Source of the DNA: Fidelibacterota bacterium
GTDB lineage: Bacteria; Marinisomatota; Marinisomatia; SCGC-AAA003-L08; TMED6
Reading direction: 5' to 3'
Assembly: GCA_014239355.1 (NCBI GenBank)
Contig: JAAZYZ010000102.1
Location: 1 to 13,504, forward strand
DNA: 13,504 nucleotides
Part shown: positions 7,031 to 13,504 of the stretch, piece by piece
Position numbering within the stretch: the stretch's first letter is position 1
Layout: each line of letters starts with the position of its first letter
Notes under the pieces: generated by a model
What the model was told of the DNA's origin: nothing
The model's database searches: none
What the model saw: only the letters and a program-made list of their open reading frames with translations
Translations under genes and position numbers: made by a program

Positions 7031-7590
7031 TGGAAAATTTTAGAAAAACAGGGATTAAGTTTGACGCAAAAAAATTAAGACAGGCTACTAATCAACTTTT
7101 CACTAAAGTTTCATGGAGACATAATGTTGTAAAAGGTTTGTCTTTGACACAAATCCCAGGAGATCCAACATCTGCATATGGTGAGAAATTAAGAGGTCTT
7201 TTTTGGACAAAACCAGATTTTACAGGTCAAGAGGTTCAGAGAGAGAATTTTATTGATGAAAGTCAATATACAGAATTTGTAAAAAAGTATGAAGGAACCT
7301 ATTTTGAAGAAATTTACAATACTTTATCTGAAAAATATATTATAGGGCGTTTTAGATTGTTATTATTAGAGCCACGAACTTCACTTAGTTGGCATAGAGA
7401 TCCAGAGCCAAGGCTACATATTCCAATCCTGACTAACCCTGGAGCTTATTTAGTTATAGATGATGCTTTAAAGCATTTGCCTGCTGATGGAAATGTATGG
7501 TTTACAGATACTACAAAATATCATACAGTGTTTAATGGTGGAGAAGAAAATAGAATTCATCTTGTTGCTACTTTTCTAGGTGAAAGATAA
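7030..7590 (+). CDS. 2-oxoglutarate/Fe(II)-dependent oxygenase, aspartyl/asparaginyl beta-hydroxylase (AspH/LpxO) family
   Basis: I chose ATG 7030 (186 residues), which overlaps the fadA stop as TAATG (7028-7032); an in-frame ATG at 6979 would add 17 residues read out of frame from fadA. The C-terminal half shows the double-stranded beta-helix core of this family: LEPRTSLSWHRDPE gives the iron ligands His122 and Asp124, YHTVFNGG gives His165, and Arg175 in ENRIHLVATF is placed to bind 2-oxoglutarate. No membrane segment or signal peptide is seen, so it is probably cytoplasmic. The family includes protein hydroxylases and LpxO, which hydroxylates lipid A acyl chains. Its place between fadA and fadN suggests an acyl-related substrate, which is inference. 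A small-molecule or protein target is equally possible. Confidence 0.82.
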   Translation: MENFRKTGIKFDAKKLRQATNQLFTKVSWRHNVVKGLSLTQIPGDPTSAYGEKLRGLFWTKPDFTGQEVQRENFIDESQYTEFVKKYEGTYFEEIYNTLSEKYIIGRFRLLLLEPRTSLSWHRDPEPRLHIPILTNPGAYLVIDDALKHLPADGNVWFTDTTKYHTVFNGGEENRIHLVATFLGER

Positions 7591-7605
7591 TAAATATTTA
7601 AGGTT

Positions 7606-7611
7606 AGGAGA
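7606..7611 (+). promoter_or_regulatory. Ribosome binding site of fadN
   Basis: AGGAGA lies eight bases before ATG 7620 in a 29-base gap after the oxygenase stop. It is one of the few clear Shine-Dalgarno sites in this window and fixes the fadN start. Confidence 0.7.
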
Positions 7612-7619
7612 CATAAAGG

Positions 7620-9959
7620 ATGCTAAAGATTAATAATGTTGCAGTTTTAGGTACAGGTGTTATGGGTTCTCAAATTGCTGCACATTGTGCTAATGCAGGG
7701 TTGAAAGTTTATGCTTTTGATATGAAACAAGATATATCAGAAAGTGGTATTGAAAAAGCTACAAAAATCAAACCAAAGGCTTTTTATGACAAAAAAGATG
7801 TATCTCTGATAAAATGTTATAATTATGATGAGCATTTAGATAAGCTTAAAGAATGTGATTGGGTTATTGAAGTTATCGCTGAAAGATTAGATTGGAAAAA
7901 AGATTTATATAATAAGATAACACCATTTATTAAAGATCAAATTGTAACATCAAACACATCTGGGATATCATTAGCTGAATTATCTGAAGATATGGATGAA
8001 TCTTTAAAGAAAAATTTCTTCATTACACATTTTTTTAATCCTCCTAGATATATGAAGCTGGTTGAATTTATTTATTCAGATTTTAATAGTAAAGATTTAA
8101 TTGATGGTATGGTAGATTTTATGGAACAAAAGCTTGGTAAAGGTGTGGTTTATGCAAAAGATACTCCAAATTTTATTGCAAATAGAATCGGAGTATTTGG
8201 TATGATGGTTACAGTTAATGAGGCTATTAAAAGGAAAATGCATATTGAAGATGTTGATGGTTTAACTGGAACACTTATTGGGAGGCCAAAAAGTGCAACT
8301 TTTAGAACAGCTGATGTTGTTGGTTTAGATGTGATGGAATTTGTTTCTAATACAGCTTATAATAAGTGTGTTGATGATCCATATAGAGATCAATATAAAA
8401 TTCCAGAAAAAATCAAACAATTAATTGACTCTGGGAGTTTAGGTCAGAAAAGTGGTGCAGGTTTTTATAAGAAGATTGAAAAGGGTGTAATTCATGTTTT
8501 AGATTTTGATTCTATGGAATATCGCCCTATTAAAAAACAAAAATTTAAAGCAGTTGCTCTAGCTAGAGAACAAAATACTCTTGAGGGTAAATTAAAATCA
8601 GCAATTTATTCTGACGATCAAGCAGGTAAATTTTTATGGTCAGTTGTATCACAATCTTTAGCTTATTGTGCTAGTTTAATTGGTGAAATTTCTGATGATA
8701 TTATTAATGTAGATAATGCTCTATGTTGGGGTTTTGGTTGGGAAAAAGGTCCATTTAAAATGTGGGATATGTTGGGTTTTAATTCTGTTATTAAAAAAAT
8801 GAAAAATGATGGATTAAAAATTCCTAGATGGATTCAAGAAATGCAAAAAAATGGTATTAAGTCATTTTATAAAAAAGATAATGGTAATTTATATTTTTAT
8901 AATAAATCAACGGAAAATTATAAAAAAATAGAATTTTCTTCTAATAGAATTTCATTCTCTCAATATATAAATAAAAATAAAATTATTAAAAAGGACTGGT
9001 CTGCTTCAATGCTAGATTTAGATGATGGTGTATTAGGAGTAGAATTACATTCAGTACTAAAACCAGATTTTAACCCATTAGACGGTTCAATGGTTAGTAT
9101 TTTAGAATCAGCAGTAGAATGGGTAAAAGAAAATAAATACAAAGGTATTGTTATATCTGGTGATGGAGTTAATTTTTCTGCAGGTGCAAACTTAAATTTA
9201 ATTTTAAATGCTGCAAATCGAAAAGAATGGGATTTGATTGATAGAATGACCAAAACAATGCAATATACATTTCAATCATTAAGGTTTGCCCCATTTCCAG
9301 TAGTTGCAGCACCTTTTGGATTTGTTTTAGGTGGAGGTTATGAAATTTGTGGTTCTTGTGATAGAATAGTTGCTGCATCTGAGTCTTATATTGGTCTCGT
9401 TGAAGTTGGTATGGGAATTATTCCTGGTGCAGGAGGAAATTTAAGGATGCTTAATAATGTATCAGATAATGTAAAAACAATGATGCCTGGTTCTTTTCCT
9501 GTGGTACAAAAAGTTTTTGAAACAGTAGGTTTTGGTCGAGTCGCGACTTCAGCTAAAGAAGCTAAAAAATTATCATATTTAAGAAAAGATGATAGATTTG
9601 TTATGAATAGACTTGACTTATTACATGAAGCTAAGCAAGAAGTGTTAAAGATGTCAGAAAATTATTTAGCACCTAAAGTACGTGAGTTTAAATTACCTGG
9701 AGCAAGTGGTAGGCTAGTTGTAGATTCTACAATTAAAGGTTTTGTTAAATCAAAGAAAATCAGTGAACATGATGCGGTTGTAGGTAAAAAATTAGCTTAT
9801 GTTTTAACAGGTGGAGATAAAGGTGGTCCTTTTTCACCTGTAGATGAGCAGTATCTTCTTGATATAGAGAGAGAAGCTTTTATTAGCTTATGTGGTGAAG
9901 AAAAAACTATTGAGCGTATTCAATACTTCTTAAAAACAGGCAAGCCTCTTAGAAATTAA
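7620..9959 (+). CDS. fadN: Bifunctional 3-hydroxyacyl-CoA dehydrogenase / enoyl-CoA hydratase, FadN type
   Basis: The 779-residue product joins the two middle steps of beta-oxidation. The NAD+-dependent dehydrogenase comes first: GTGVMG (11-16) starts the Rossmann fold, SNTSGISLAEL lies at 111-121, and the catalytic pair is His137 in THFFNPP and Glu149 in MKLVEF. Its C-terminal helical domain follows through about residue 450. The enoyl-CoA hydratase domain is at the C-terminus (about 470-700), with both catalytic glutamates kept: Glu575 in GGGYEICGSCD and Glu595 in VEVGMGIIPGAGG, 20 residues apart as in rat crotonase. This order is the reverse of E. coli FadB but matches Bacillus FadN (about 789 residues), which is likewise encoded with fadA and fadE. 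No frameshift is seen. Confidence 0.94.
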   Translation: MLKINNVAVLGTGVMGSQIAAHCANAGLKVYAFDMKQDISESGIEKATKIKPKAFYDKKDVSLIKCYNYDEHLDKLKECDWVIEVIAERLDWKKDLYNKITPFIKDQIVTSNTSGISLAELSEDMDESLKKNFFITHFFNPPRYMKLVEFIYSDFNSKDLIDGMVDFMEQKLGKGVVYAKDTPNFIANRIGVFGMMVTVNEAIKRKMHIEDVDGLTGTLIGRPKSATFRTADVVGLDVMEFVSNTAYNKCVDDPYRDQYKIPEKIKQLIDSGSLGQKSGAGFYKKIEKGVIHVLDFDSMEYRPIKKQKFKAVALAREQNTLEGKLKSAIYSDDQAGKFLWSVVSQSLAYCASLIGEISDDIINVDNALCWGFGWEKGPFKMWDMLGFNSVIKKMKNDGLKIPRWIQEMQKNGIKSFYKKDNGNLYFYNKSTENYKKIEFSSNRISFSQYINKNKIIKKDWSASMLDLDDGVLGVELHSVLKPDFNPLDGSMVSILESAVEWVKENKYKGIVISGDGVNFSAGANLNLILNAANRKEWDLIDRMTKTMQYTFQSLRFAPFPVVAAPFGFVLGGGYEICGSCDRIVAASESYIGLVEVGMGIIPGAGGNLRMLNNVSDNVKTMMPGSFPVVQKVFETVGFGRVATSAKEAKKLSYLRKDDRFVMNRLDLLHEAKQEVLKMSENYLAPKVREFKLPGASGRLVVDSTIKGFVKSKKISEHDAVVGKKLAYVLTGGDKGGPFSPVDEQYLLDIEREAFISLCGEEKTIERIQYFLKTGKPLRN

Positions 9960-9964
9960 AAAAT

Positions 9965-10690
9965 ATGAAAAAGTATATTTTAAATTATTTACCTTTTTAT
10001 GGGGTGACTGTTTTTGTTGTGTCTAATGCTATTGCTATGTATTATTACCCAGGCGGATCTATATTTGATAATGAAACAATTGGTTATGATTTTTTTAGAA
10101 ATTTTTTAAGTCAACTAGGACGAACTAAAGCTTATATCACAGATATTAATGGAAATCAGATAAGTAATTTGCTTTCATTTAGGATTTGGAGCTCTGGTAT
10201 GGCAACAACAGGGGTTATTTTTTGTGTTTATTATTTTTATCTCCCATCTTTTTTTAAAAACCAAAAATTAAGTATTTTAGGCTCTTTTTTTGCTATTATA
10301 GCTGCAGTTTTTTTTATATTAACAGGTATTACCCCTGGGGATATTTCTATTTATTTTGTTGATCAAAAAGATAATTTAATCAATATTTTCAGTATGCTAA
10401 AAATCCATAATTTTGTTGCAAATAATATTTTTTATTTTGCTTTTCCTTCAGCTGTCATATATAGTTATTTAATATATAAATCAAATAAAATAAAGAATAT
10501 ATATGGTTTAGGTTATTATACATTTTCAATTTTAATTTTTTGTTATATTTTTATTCTTATATTTGGTCCTAGTCCCTTTGAATCTGAATTTGCTATGATT
10601 TTACAGGTAACTTCTCAGAAGATTATTGCTTTATCTTGGGTTTTTTCTACTTTGATATTATCAATTGGAATAAAAACAGCTGATAATTAG
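9965..10690 (+). CDS. Six-helix membrane protein, DUF998-like
   Basis: The 241-residue product is strongly hydrophobic with about six membrane helices, near residues 7-27, 77-97, 102-122, 148-168, 180-200 and 213-236. NFLSQLGR after the first helix, TGITPGD at the end of the third and a histidine before the fourth resemble the DUF998 family, whose function is unknown. That assignment is from motif pattern only. A loop of about 45 residues follows helix 1 and is probably outside the cytoplasm. The gene starts five bases after the fadN stop without a Shine-Dalgarno, so it is likely co-transcribed with the beta-oxidation genes and may act at the membrane in uptake or handling of lipids. Such a role is inferred only from position. 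Confidence 0.7.
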   Translation: MKKYILNYLPFYGVTVFVVSNAIAMYYYPGGSIFDNETIGYDFFRNFLSQLGRTKAYITDINGNQISNLLSFRIWSSGMATTGVIFCVYYFYLPSFFKNQKLSILGSFFAIIAAVFFILTGITPGDISIYFVDQKDNLINIFSMLKIHNFVANNIFYFAFPSAVIYSYLIYKSNKIKNIYGLGYYTFSILIFCYIFILIFGPSPFESEFAMILQVTSQKIIALSWVFSTLILSIGIKTADN

Positions 10691-10691
10691 A

Positions 10692-11600
10692 TTAGTAATC
10701 TCTTTTTGAAAAAAGATTTTTTACTACATATTTAGCAATATTTGGATTTTCTTTTAGCCTTCTTATAGAATATTCATACCATTGAGGACCATAAGGTAAA
10801 TAAACCCTTACTTTAAAATTATTATCAAGATGTTTTTGTAGCCAACCTTTCATTGGTACTCCATACAGAACTTGAAATTCAAATTTATTATTTGGTACAT
10901 TATATTTATCAATTAAATTGTATAATTTTTTAATTAAATTAAGATCATGAGTTGCTAAGCCAACATAAGTATCATTTTTAAATGCTAATTCAGCTATTTT
11001 GAGATAATTTTCATTTATTTCGTTATAATTTTTATATGCAATTGTTGCATTTTCATTGTAAATCCCTTTACATAACCTAAAGTTTATTCTTTGGTCTATT
11101 AAGTTCTCTAAATCAAAATAAGTTCTTTTTAAATAAGCCTGAAAAACAGTTCCAACATTTTTGTAGTTTTTACGAATTTCTTTAAAGGTTTCTATAGTGG
11201 CATCTGTTGTTGTTGAATTTTCCATATCAAATCTTATAAAATTATTTAATTCTTCTGCCTTTTGAACTAATTTGAAGGCATTTTTTTTAAAGGTATCAAT
11301 TCCAATGTCAAGACCTACATGTGTAGGCTTTACAGATATATTTGATAATAAATTTTGAAGATGTATTTGATTTAATAATTCAACATATATATTTGTAATA
11401 TCATTTGTTTCATTTAGTGTTTTTATATGTTCACCAAGTAAATCAATAGTTACTTCATATTTTTGTAAATTTAAATAGTTTGTTTTTTTTGTAACATCTT
11501 TGATTGTATTGCCAGCAACATATTGATCTGCAATAATTTTGACCATTTTTTTAGGTAAAATGGGCATTGTTTTAATGATTATATTATTTAGTAAACTCAT
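10692..11600 (-). CDS. Proline dehydrogenase, monofunctional (PRODH)
   Basis: The 302-residue product matches the short, single-domain proline dehydrogenases such as that of Thermus (about 307 residues). These FAD enzymes oxidise proline to pyrroline-5-carboxylate and reduce membrane quinone. Barrel motifs in order are SVKPTHVGLD (89-98) with the conserved lysine at 91, FIRFDMENS (121-129), TVFQAYLKRT (151-160), FRLCKGIY (174-181), YVGLATHD (212-219) and FEFQVLYGVP (240-249). VRVYLPYG leads to the substrate-binding pattern YSIRRL (277-282), whose paired arginines hold the proline carboxylate. There is no fused pyrroline-5-carboxylate dehydrogenase domain and no separate gene for one in the window. 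The start is the ATG ending at 11600. It converges with the membrane-protein gene with a single base between the stop codons. Confidence 0.92.
   Translation of the reverse strand: MSLLNNIIIKTMPILPKKMVKIIADQYVAGNTIKDVTKKTNYLNLQKYEVTIDLLGEHIKTLNETNDITNIYVELLNQIHLQNLLSNISVKPTHVGLDIGIDTFKKNAFKLVQKAEELNNFIRFDMENSTTTDATIETFKEIRKNYKNVGTVFQAYLKRTYFDLENLIDQRINFRLCKGIYNENATIAYKNYNEINENYLKIAELAFKNDTYVGLATHDLNLIKKLYNLIDKYNVPNNKFEFQVLYGVPMKGWLQKHLDNNFKVRVYLPYGPQWYEYSIRRLKENPNIAKYVVKNLFSKRDY
10697..10722 (+). terminator. Possible terminator hairpin for the fad operon, inside the 3' end of the proline dehydrogenase gene
   Basis: AATCT (10697-10701), a bulged C, a T run, a three-base loop and the matching AAAA-AGATT arm form a weak, AT-rich hairpin followed by T residues to 10722. 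It lies just after the stop of the membrane-protein gene but within the last codons of the opposing gene, because no intergenic space is left. Low GC in the stem makes this uncertain. Confidence 0.28.
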
Positions 11601-11623
11601 ATGAAAATCAAAATTACATATAA

Positions 11624-11652
11624 AATATAATATTAAACTAAAAAAAAGTAAA
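11624..11652 (-). promoter_or_regulatory. Predicted promoter of the proline dehydrogenase gene
   Basis: On the minus strand, TTTACT (11652 down to 11647, 4 of 6 matches to the -35 consensus) and TATATT (11629 down to 11624, 5 of 6 to the -10) are separated by 17 bases. This predicts a start near 11617 and a leader of roughly 17 bases. Chance matches are common in such AT-rich DNA. Confidence 0.35.
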
Positions 11653-11668
11653 TTTTTAATAGATAATC

Positions 11669-11686
11669 ATTGCGTTCAAAAGCAAT
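11669..11686. promoter_or_regulatory. 18-bp imperfect palindrome in the proline dehydrogenase-nuoA divergent region
   Basis: ATTGCGTTCAAAAGCAAT has 8-bp arms around CA with one mismatched pair. It contains the only GC-containing cluster in the 134-bp intergenic region and lies about 50 bases before nuoA, just upstream of the predicted promoter of the opposite gene. It could bind a dimeric regulator or form a small RNA hairpin in the nuo leader. No convincing -35/-10 pair for nuoA was found in this gap. Confidence 0.35.
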
Positions 11687-11734
11687 AATCAACTAAATTT
11701 ATGTACTGTTTATGTTTAAATATTTTAAAAGATA

Positions 11735-12154
11735 ATGTATCAAGATTTCTTACCAGTTGCAATTTTTATAGGATTAGGAATAATTCTTTTAGTTGCTCCT
11801 CTTATTATTCAATATATTGTATCTCCAAGATTTAACAAAAAAGGTGATAAATTAGAGATATATGAGTGTGGCGAGCTTCCTGAAGGTAGTGCATGGGTTC
11901 AGTTTAATATTCGGTTCTATATCATCGCCTTAATTTTTATAATATTTGATGTTGAAGTTGTATTTTTATTTCCGTGGGCAGTTGTATTTAAAGATTTGGG
12001 TTTAATTGCCTTTATTGAAGTAATAATTTTTTTAGGAATTTTAATTGTTGGTTTTGCCTATGTTTGGATGAAAGGTGATTTAGATTGGGTAAAGATGAAA
12101 TTAAAATATGCAGCTGGTAGGTATGCTGATTTAGGTACGGAAGAGAGTAATTAA
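11735..12154 (+). CDS. nuoA: NADH-quinone oxidoreductase subunit A (complex I)
   Basis: The 139-residue product is the small membrane subunit of respiratory complex I at the junction of its arms. It has three membrane helices at about 6-28, 61-84 and 89-112. The loop after helix 1 carries YECGELPEG (43-51), whose conserved Cys45 lies near the quinone cavity. FNIRFYIIALIFIIFDVEVV (57-76) is the family hallmark, with acidic residues Asp72 and Glu74 within the second helix. It is the first gene of the nuo cluster, in the usual order A-B-C-D, and its stop directly abuts nuoB. The start is ATG 11735; the Shine-Dalgarno is weak. Confidence 0.96.
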   Translation: MYQDFLPVAIFIGLGIILLVAPLIIQYIVSPRFNKKGDKLEIYECGELPEGSAWVQFNIRFYIIALIFIIFDVEVVFLFPWAVVFKDLGLIAFIEVIIFLGILIVGFAYVWMKGDLDWVKMKLKYAAGRYADLGTEESN

Positions 12155-12658
12155 ATGAAAATGTCAGATTTATCAGTACTTAATAAATTTAATAAAGATA
12201 ATATTGTAGTTGAAAAATTAGATACGCTTATTAATTGGTCTAGAGCTAATTCTCAATGGTATTTTCAGTTTGGTTTAGCTTGTTGTGCTATTGAGATGAT
12301 GGCTGCAGCTGGACCTAGGCACGATTTAGATCGATTTGGTAATATACCAAGAGCTTCACCCAGACAATCTGATGTTATGATAGTTGCAGGTACAGTAACA
12401 TTAAAAATGGCTGAAAGAGTAAAACGTCTGTATGAGCAAATGTCTGATCCAAAATATGTAATATCAATGGGTAGTTGTTCAAACAGTGGTGGTCCATATT
12501 GGCAACATGGATATCATGTCTTAAAGGGAGTTGATTTAGTAGTTCCTGTAGATGTGTATGTCCCAGGATGTCCTCCTAGGCCAGAAGCTTTAATTCAAGG
12601 GATATTAGAATTACAGAAAAAAATTAAGTTACAATCTTCATTAGGTAAAGAGGTTTAA
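12155..12658 (+). CDS. nuoB: NADH-quinone oxidoreductase subunit B (complex I, N2 cluster)
   Basis: The 167-residue product is the complex I subunit that holds iron-sulfur cluster N2, the last electron carrier before quinone. All four expected ligands are present: the adjacent pair Cys43-Cys44 in LACCAIEMM, Cys108 in [10 protein letters not shown] and Cys139 in [27 protein letters not shown] (67-83) is also a family hallmark. ATG 12155 follows the nuoA stop with no gap; a second ATG at 12161 is an equally good start two codons later, and the sequence does not decide between them. Confidence 0.97.
   Translation: MKMSDLSVLNKFNKDNIVVEKLDTLINWSRANSQWYFQFGLACCAIEMMAAAGPRHDLDRFGNIPRASPRQSDVMIVAGTVTLKMAERVKRLYEQMSDPKYVISMGSCSNSGGPYWQHGYHVLKGVDLVVPVDVYVPGCPPRPEALIQGILELQKKIKLQSSLGKEV
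12647..12653 (+). promoter_or_regulatory. Ribosome binding site that supports the TTG start of nuoC
   Basis: AAAGAGG, six bases before TTG 12660, lies within the last codons of nuoB. There is no in-frame ATG nearby that would keep the NuoC N-terminus, so this site decides the start. Confidence 0.6.
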
Positions 12659-12659
12659 T

Positions 12660-13145
12660 TTGAAAATCAAAGATATAGCAAAATTATTAAATGATAAACA
12701 TTCAAATTCTGTAGACTATGCAGATGATTTGTCGTTTATAAAAGTTGATACTAATAAGTGGCAAGATATAGCATGCTCAATAAAGGATAATGATAAATTA
12801 AAATTTGATTATTTAATGTGTATTTCTTCATATGATTGTGGAGATAAAGAACATTATGGAGTAGCTTATAATTTTAAATCTACAAGTATAGGGCATTATT
12901 TAGAAATTAGAATAGAAATTACAGATAAAGAATCTATTCCAAGTGTTTCTAATTTGTGGGGCTCTGCAGATTGGCATGAACGAGAAGCTTATGATATGAT
13001 GGGACTTAAATTTGATAATCATCCTAATTTTAAAAGAATATTACTTGCTGATGATTGGGAAGGTCATCCTTTAAGAAAAGATTATGAAACACCTGATTAT
13101 TATAGAGGTATGCCTATACCAAAAGATAAAACATATTGGGAATAA
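12660..13145 (+). CDS. nuoC: NADH-quinone oxidoreductase subunit C (complex I, 30 kDa)
   Basis: The 161-residue product is the 30-kDa peripheral-arm subunit of complex I, which packs against NuoD and NuoB. The family signature lies at about 106-142: [22 protein letters not shown] and [12 protein letters not shown] are all present. [10 protein letters not shown] (52-61) and the strand around LEIRIEI are typical of the N-terminal half. It is a separate gene, unlike the fused nuoCD of E. coli. Translation starts with TTG one base after the nuoB stop, supported by an AAAGAGG site, and the stop TAA shares one base with the nuoD ATG. Confidence 0.95.
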   Translation: MKIKDIAKLLNDKHSNSVDYADDLSFIKVDTNKWQDIACSIKDNDKLKFDYLMCISSYDCGDKEHYGVAYNFKSTSIGHYLEIRIEITDKESIPSVSNLWGSADWHEREAYDMMGLKFDNHPNFKRILLADDWEGHPLRKDYETPDYYRGMPIPKDKTYWE

Positions 13146-13504
13146 TGTCGAAACAAGATAAAAGTATTATAAAAGCTGAAGAAATGGTCCTTAATATGGG
13201 ACCTCAGCACCCTAGTACTCATGGTGTGTTAAGATTAAAAATACATACAGATGGTGAGATTGTTAGTAAAATTGAACCAATCATGGGTTATCTACATAGA
13301 TGTTTTGAAAAACATTGTGAACAACTATCATATGAGCAAGTGGTTCCATTTACTGATAGATGTGATTATTTAGCTTCGATGCATATGAATCATGCTTATT
13401 CTATGGCTGTTGAAAAAATGTTAGATATAGAACTTCCAAAAAGGGTTGAATATATAAGAGTAATTGTAGCAGAACTTCAAAGAATAGCCAGTCATTTGGT
13501 AGCA
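13145..13504 (+). CDS. nuoD: NADH-quinone oxidoreductase subunit D (complex I, 49 kDa), N-terminal part only
   Basis: An open frame starts at ATG 13145, overlapping the nuoC stop by one base, and runs to the right edge without a stop (120 codons). It begins [14 protein letters not shown] and continues with [15 protein letters not shown], the hallmark of the 49-kDa subunit, whose histidines line the quinone-binding cavity. [31 protein letters not shown] and the helix ending [11 protein letters not shown] follow in the expected order. The remaining roughly 270 or more residues lie outside the window. Gene order and overlap show it belongs to the same operon as nuoA-C. Confidence 0.97.
   Translation, partial: MSKQDKSIIKAEEMVLNMGPQHPSTHGVLRLKIHTDGEIVSKIEPIMGYLHRCFEKHCEQLSYEQVVPFTDRCDYLASMHMNHAYSMAVEKMLDIELPKRVEYIRVIVAELQRIASHLVA

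Noticed and set aside
8960..9378. Two open frames on the minus strand (8960-9253 and 9169-9378)
   Set aside because: Both lie inside fadN, overlap each other and show no domain or initiation signal; the fadN frame is clearly the coding one.
11601..11734. Small gene or structured RNA in the divergent region
   Set aside because: No open frame with a plausible start or conserved RNA fold was visible, only the 18-bp palindrome and a candidate minus-strand promoter.

Overview
The window is AT-rich (roughly 30% G+C by eye), densely coded bacterial DNA with short intergenic gaps, several stop/start overlaps and few strong Shine-Dalgarno sites. Every gene is intact except the two cut by the window edges. 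A beta-barrel-like protein with a signal sequence suggests a double-membraned organism. AT richness, a Bacillus fadNAE-like beta-oxidation set and separate nuoC and nuoD genes fit an uncultivated marine lineage such as Candidatus Marinimicrobia (SAR406). That placement is inference only; there is no rRNA here to confirm it.

Layout. Positions 3-1064 hold the end of a thioredoxin gene followed by thioredoxin reductase (trxB). Positions 1123-3384 hold a coupled three-gene cluster: a class I glutamine amidotransferase, a small ABC-type ATPase that has lost several catalytic landmarks, and a secreted or outer-membrane beta-rich protein. I do not recognise this set as a named system; it is the most obscure part of the window.

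Positions 3434-10690 look like one transcription unit for fatty-acid beta-oxidation. A near-perfect 20-bp palindrome sits over the predicted transcription start of a TetR-family repressor gene. The repressor is followed by an acyl-CoA dehydrogenase (fadE type), a 3-ketoacyl-CoA thiolase (fadA type), an AspH/LpxO-family 2-oxoglutarate/Fe(II) oxygenase, a bifunctional 3-hydroxyacyl-CoA dehydrogenase/enoyl-CoA hydratase (fadN type) and a six-helix DUF998-like membrane protein. FadE, FadN and FadA together cover all four steps of the beta-oxidation cycle. The oxygenase, translationally coupled to fadA, is the unexpected member.

Positions 10692-11600 carry, on the minus strand, a monofunctional proline dehydrogenase that converges with the membrane-protein gene with one base between the stop codons. 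A 134-bp divergent region (11601-11734) separates it from nuoA-nuoB-nuoC-nuoD, the start of a respiratory complex I operon that leaves the window inside nuoD. The acyl-CoA dehydrogenase, proline dehydrogenase and complex I all feed electrons to the quinone pool, so the window is largely catabolic and respiratory. No tRNA, rRNA, CRISPR array, insertion sequence or prophage gene was seen.
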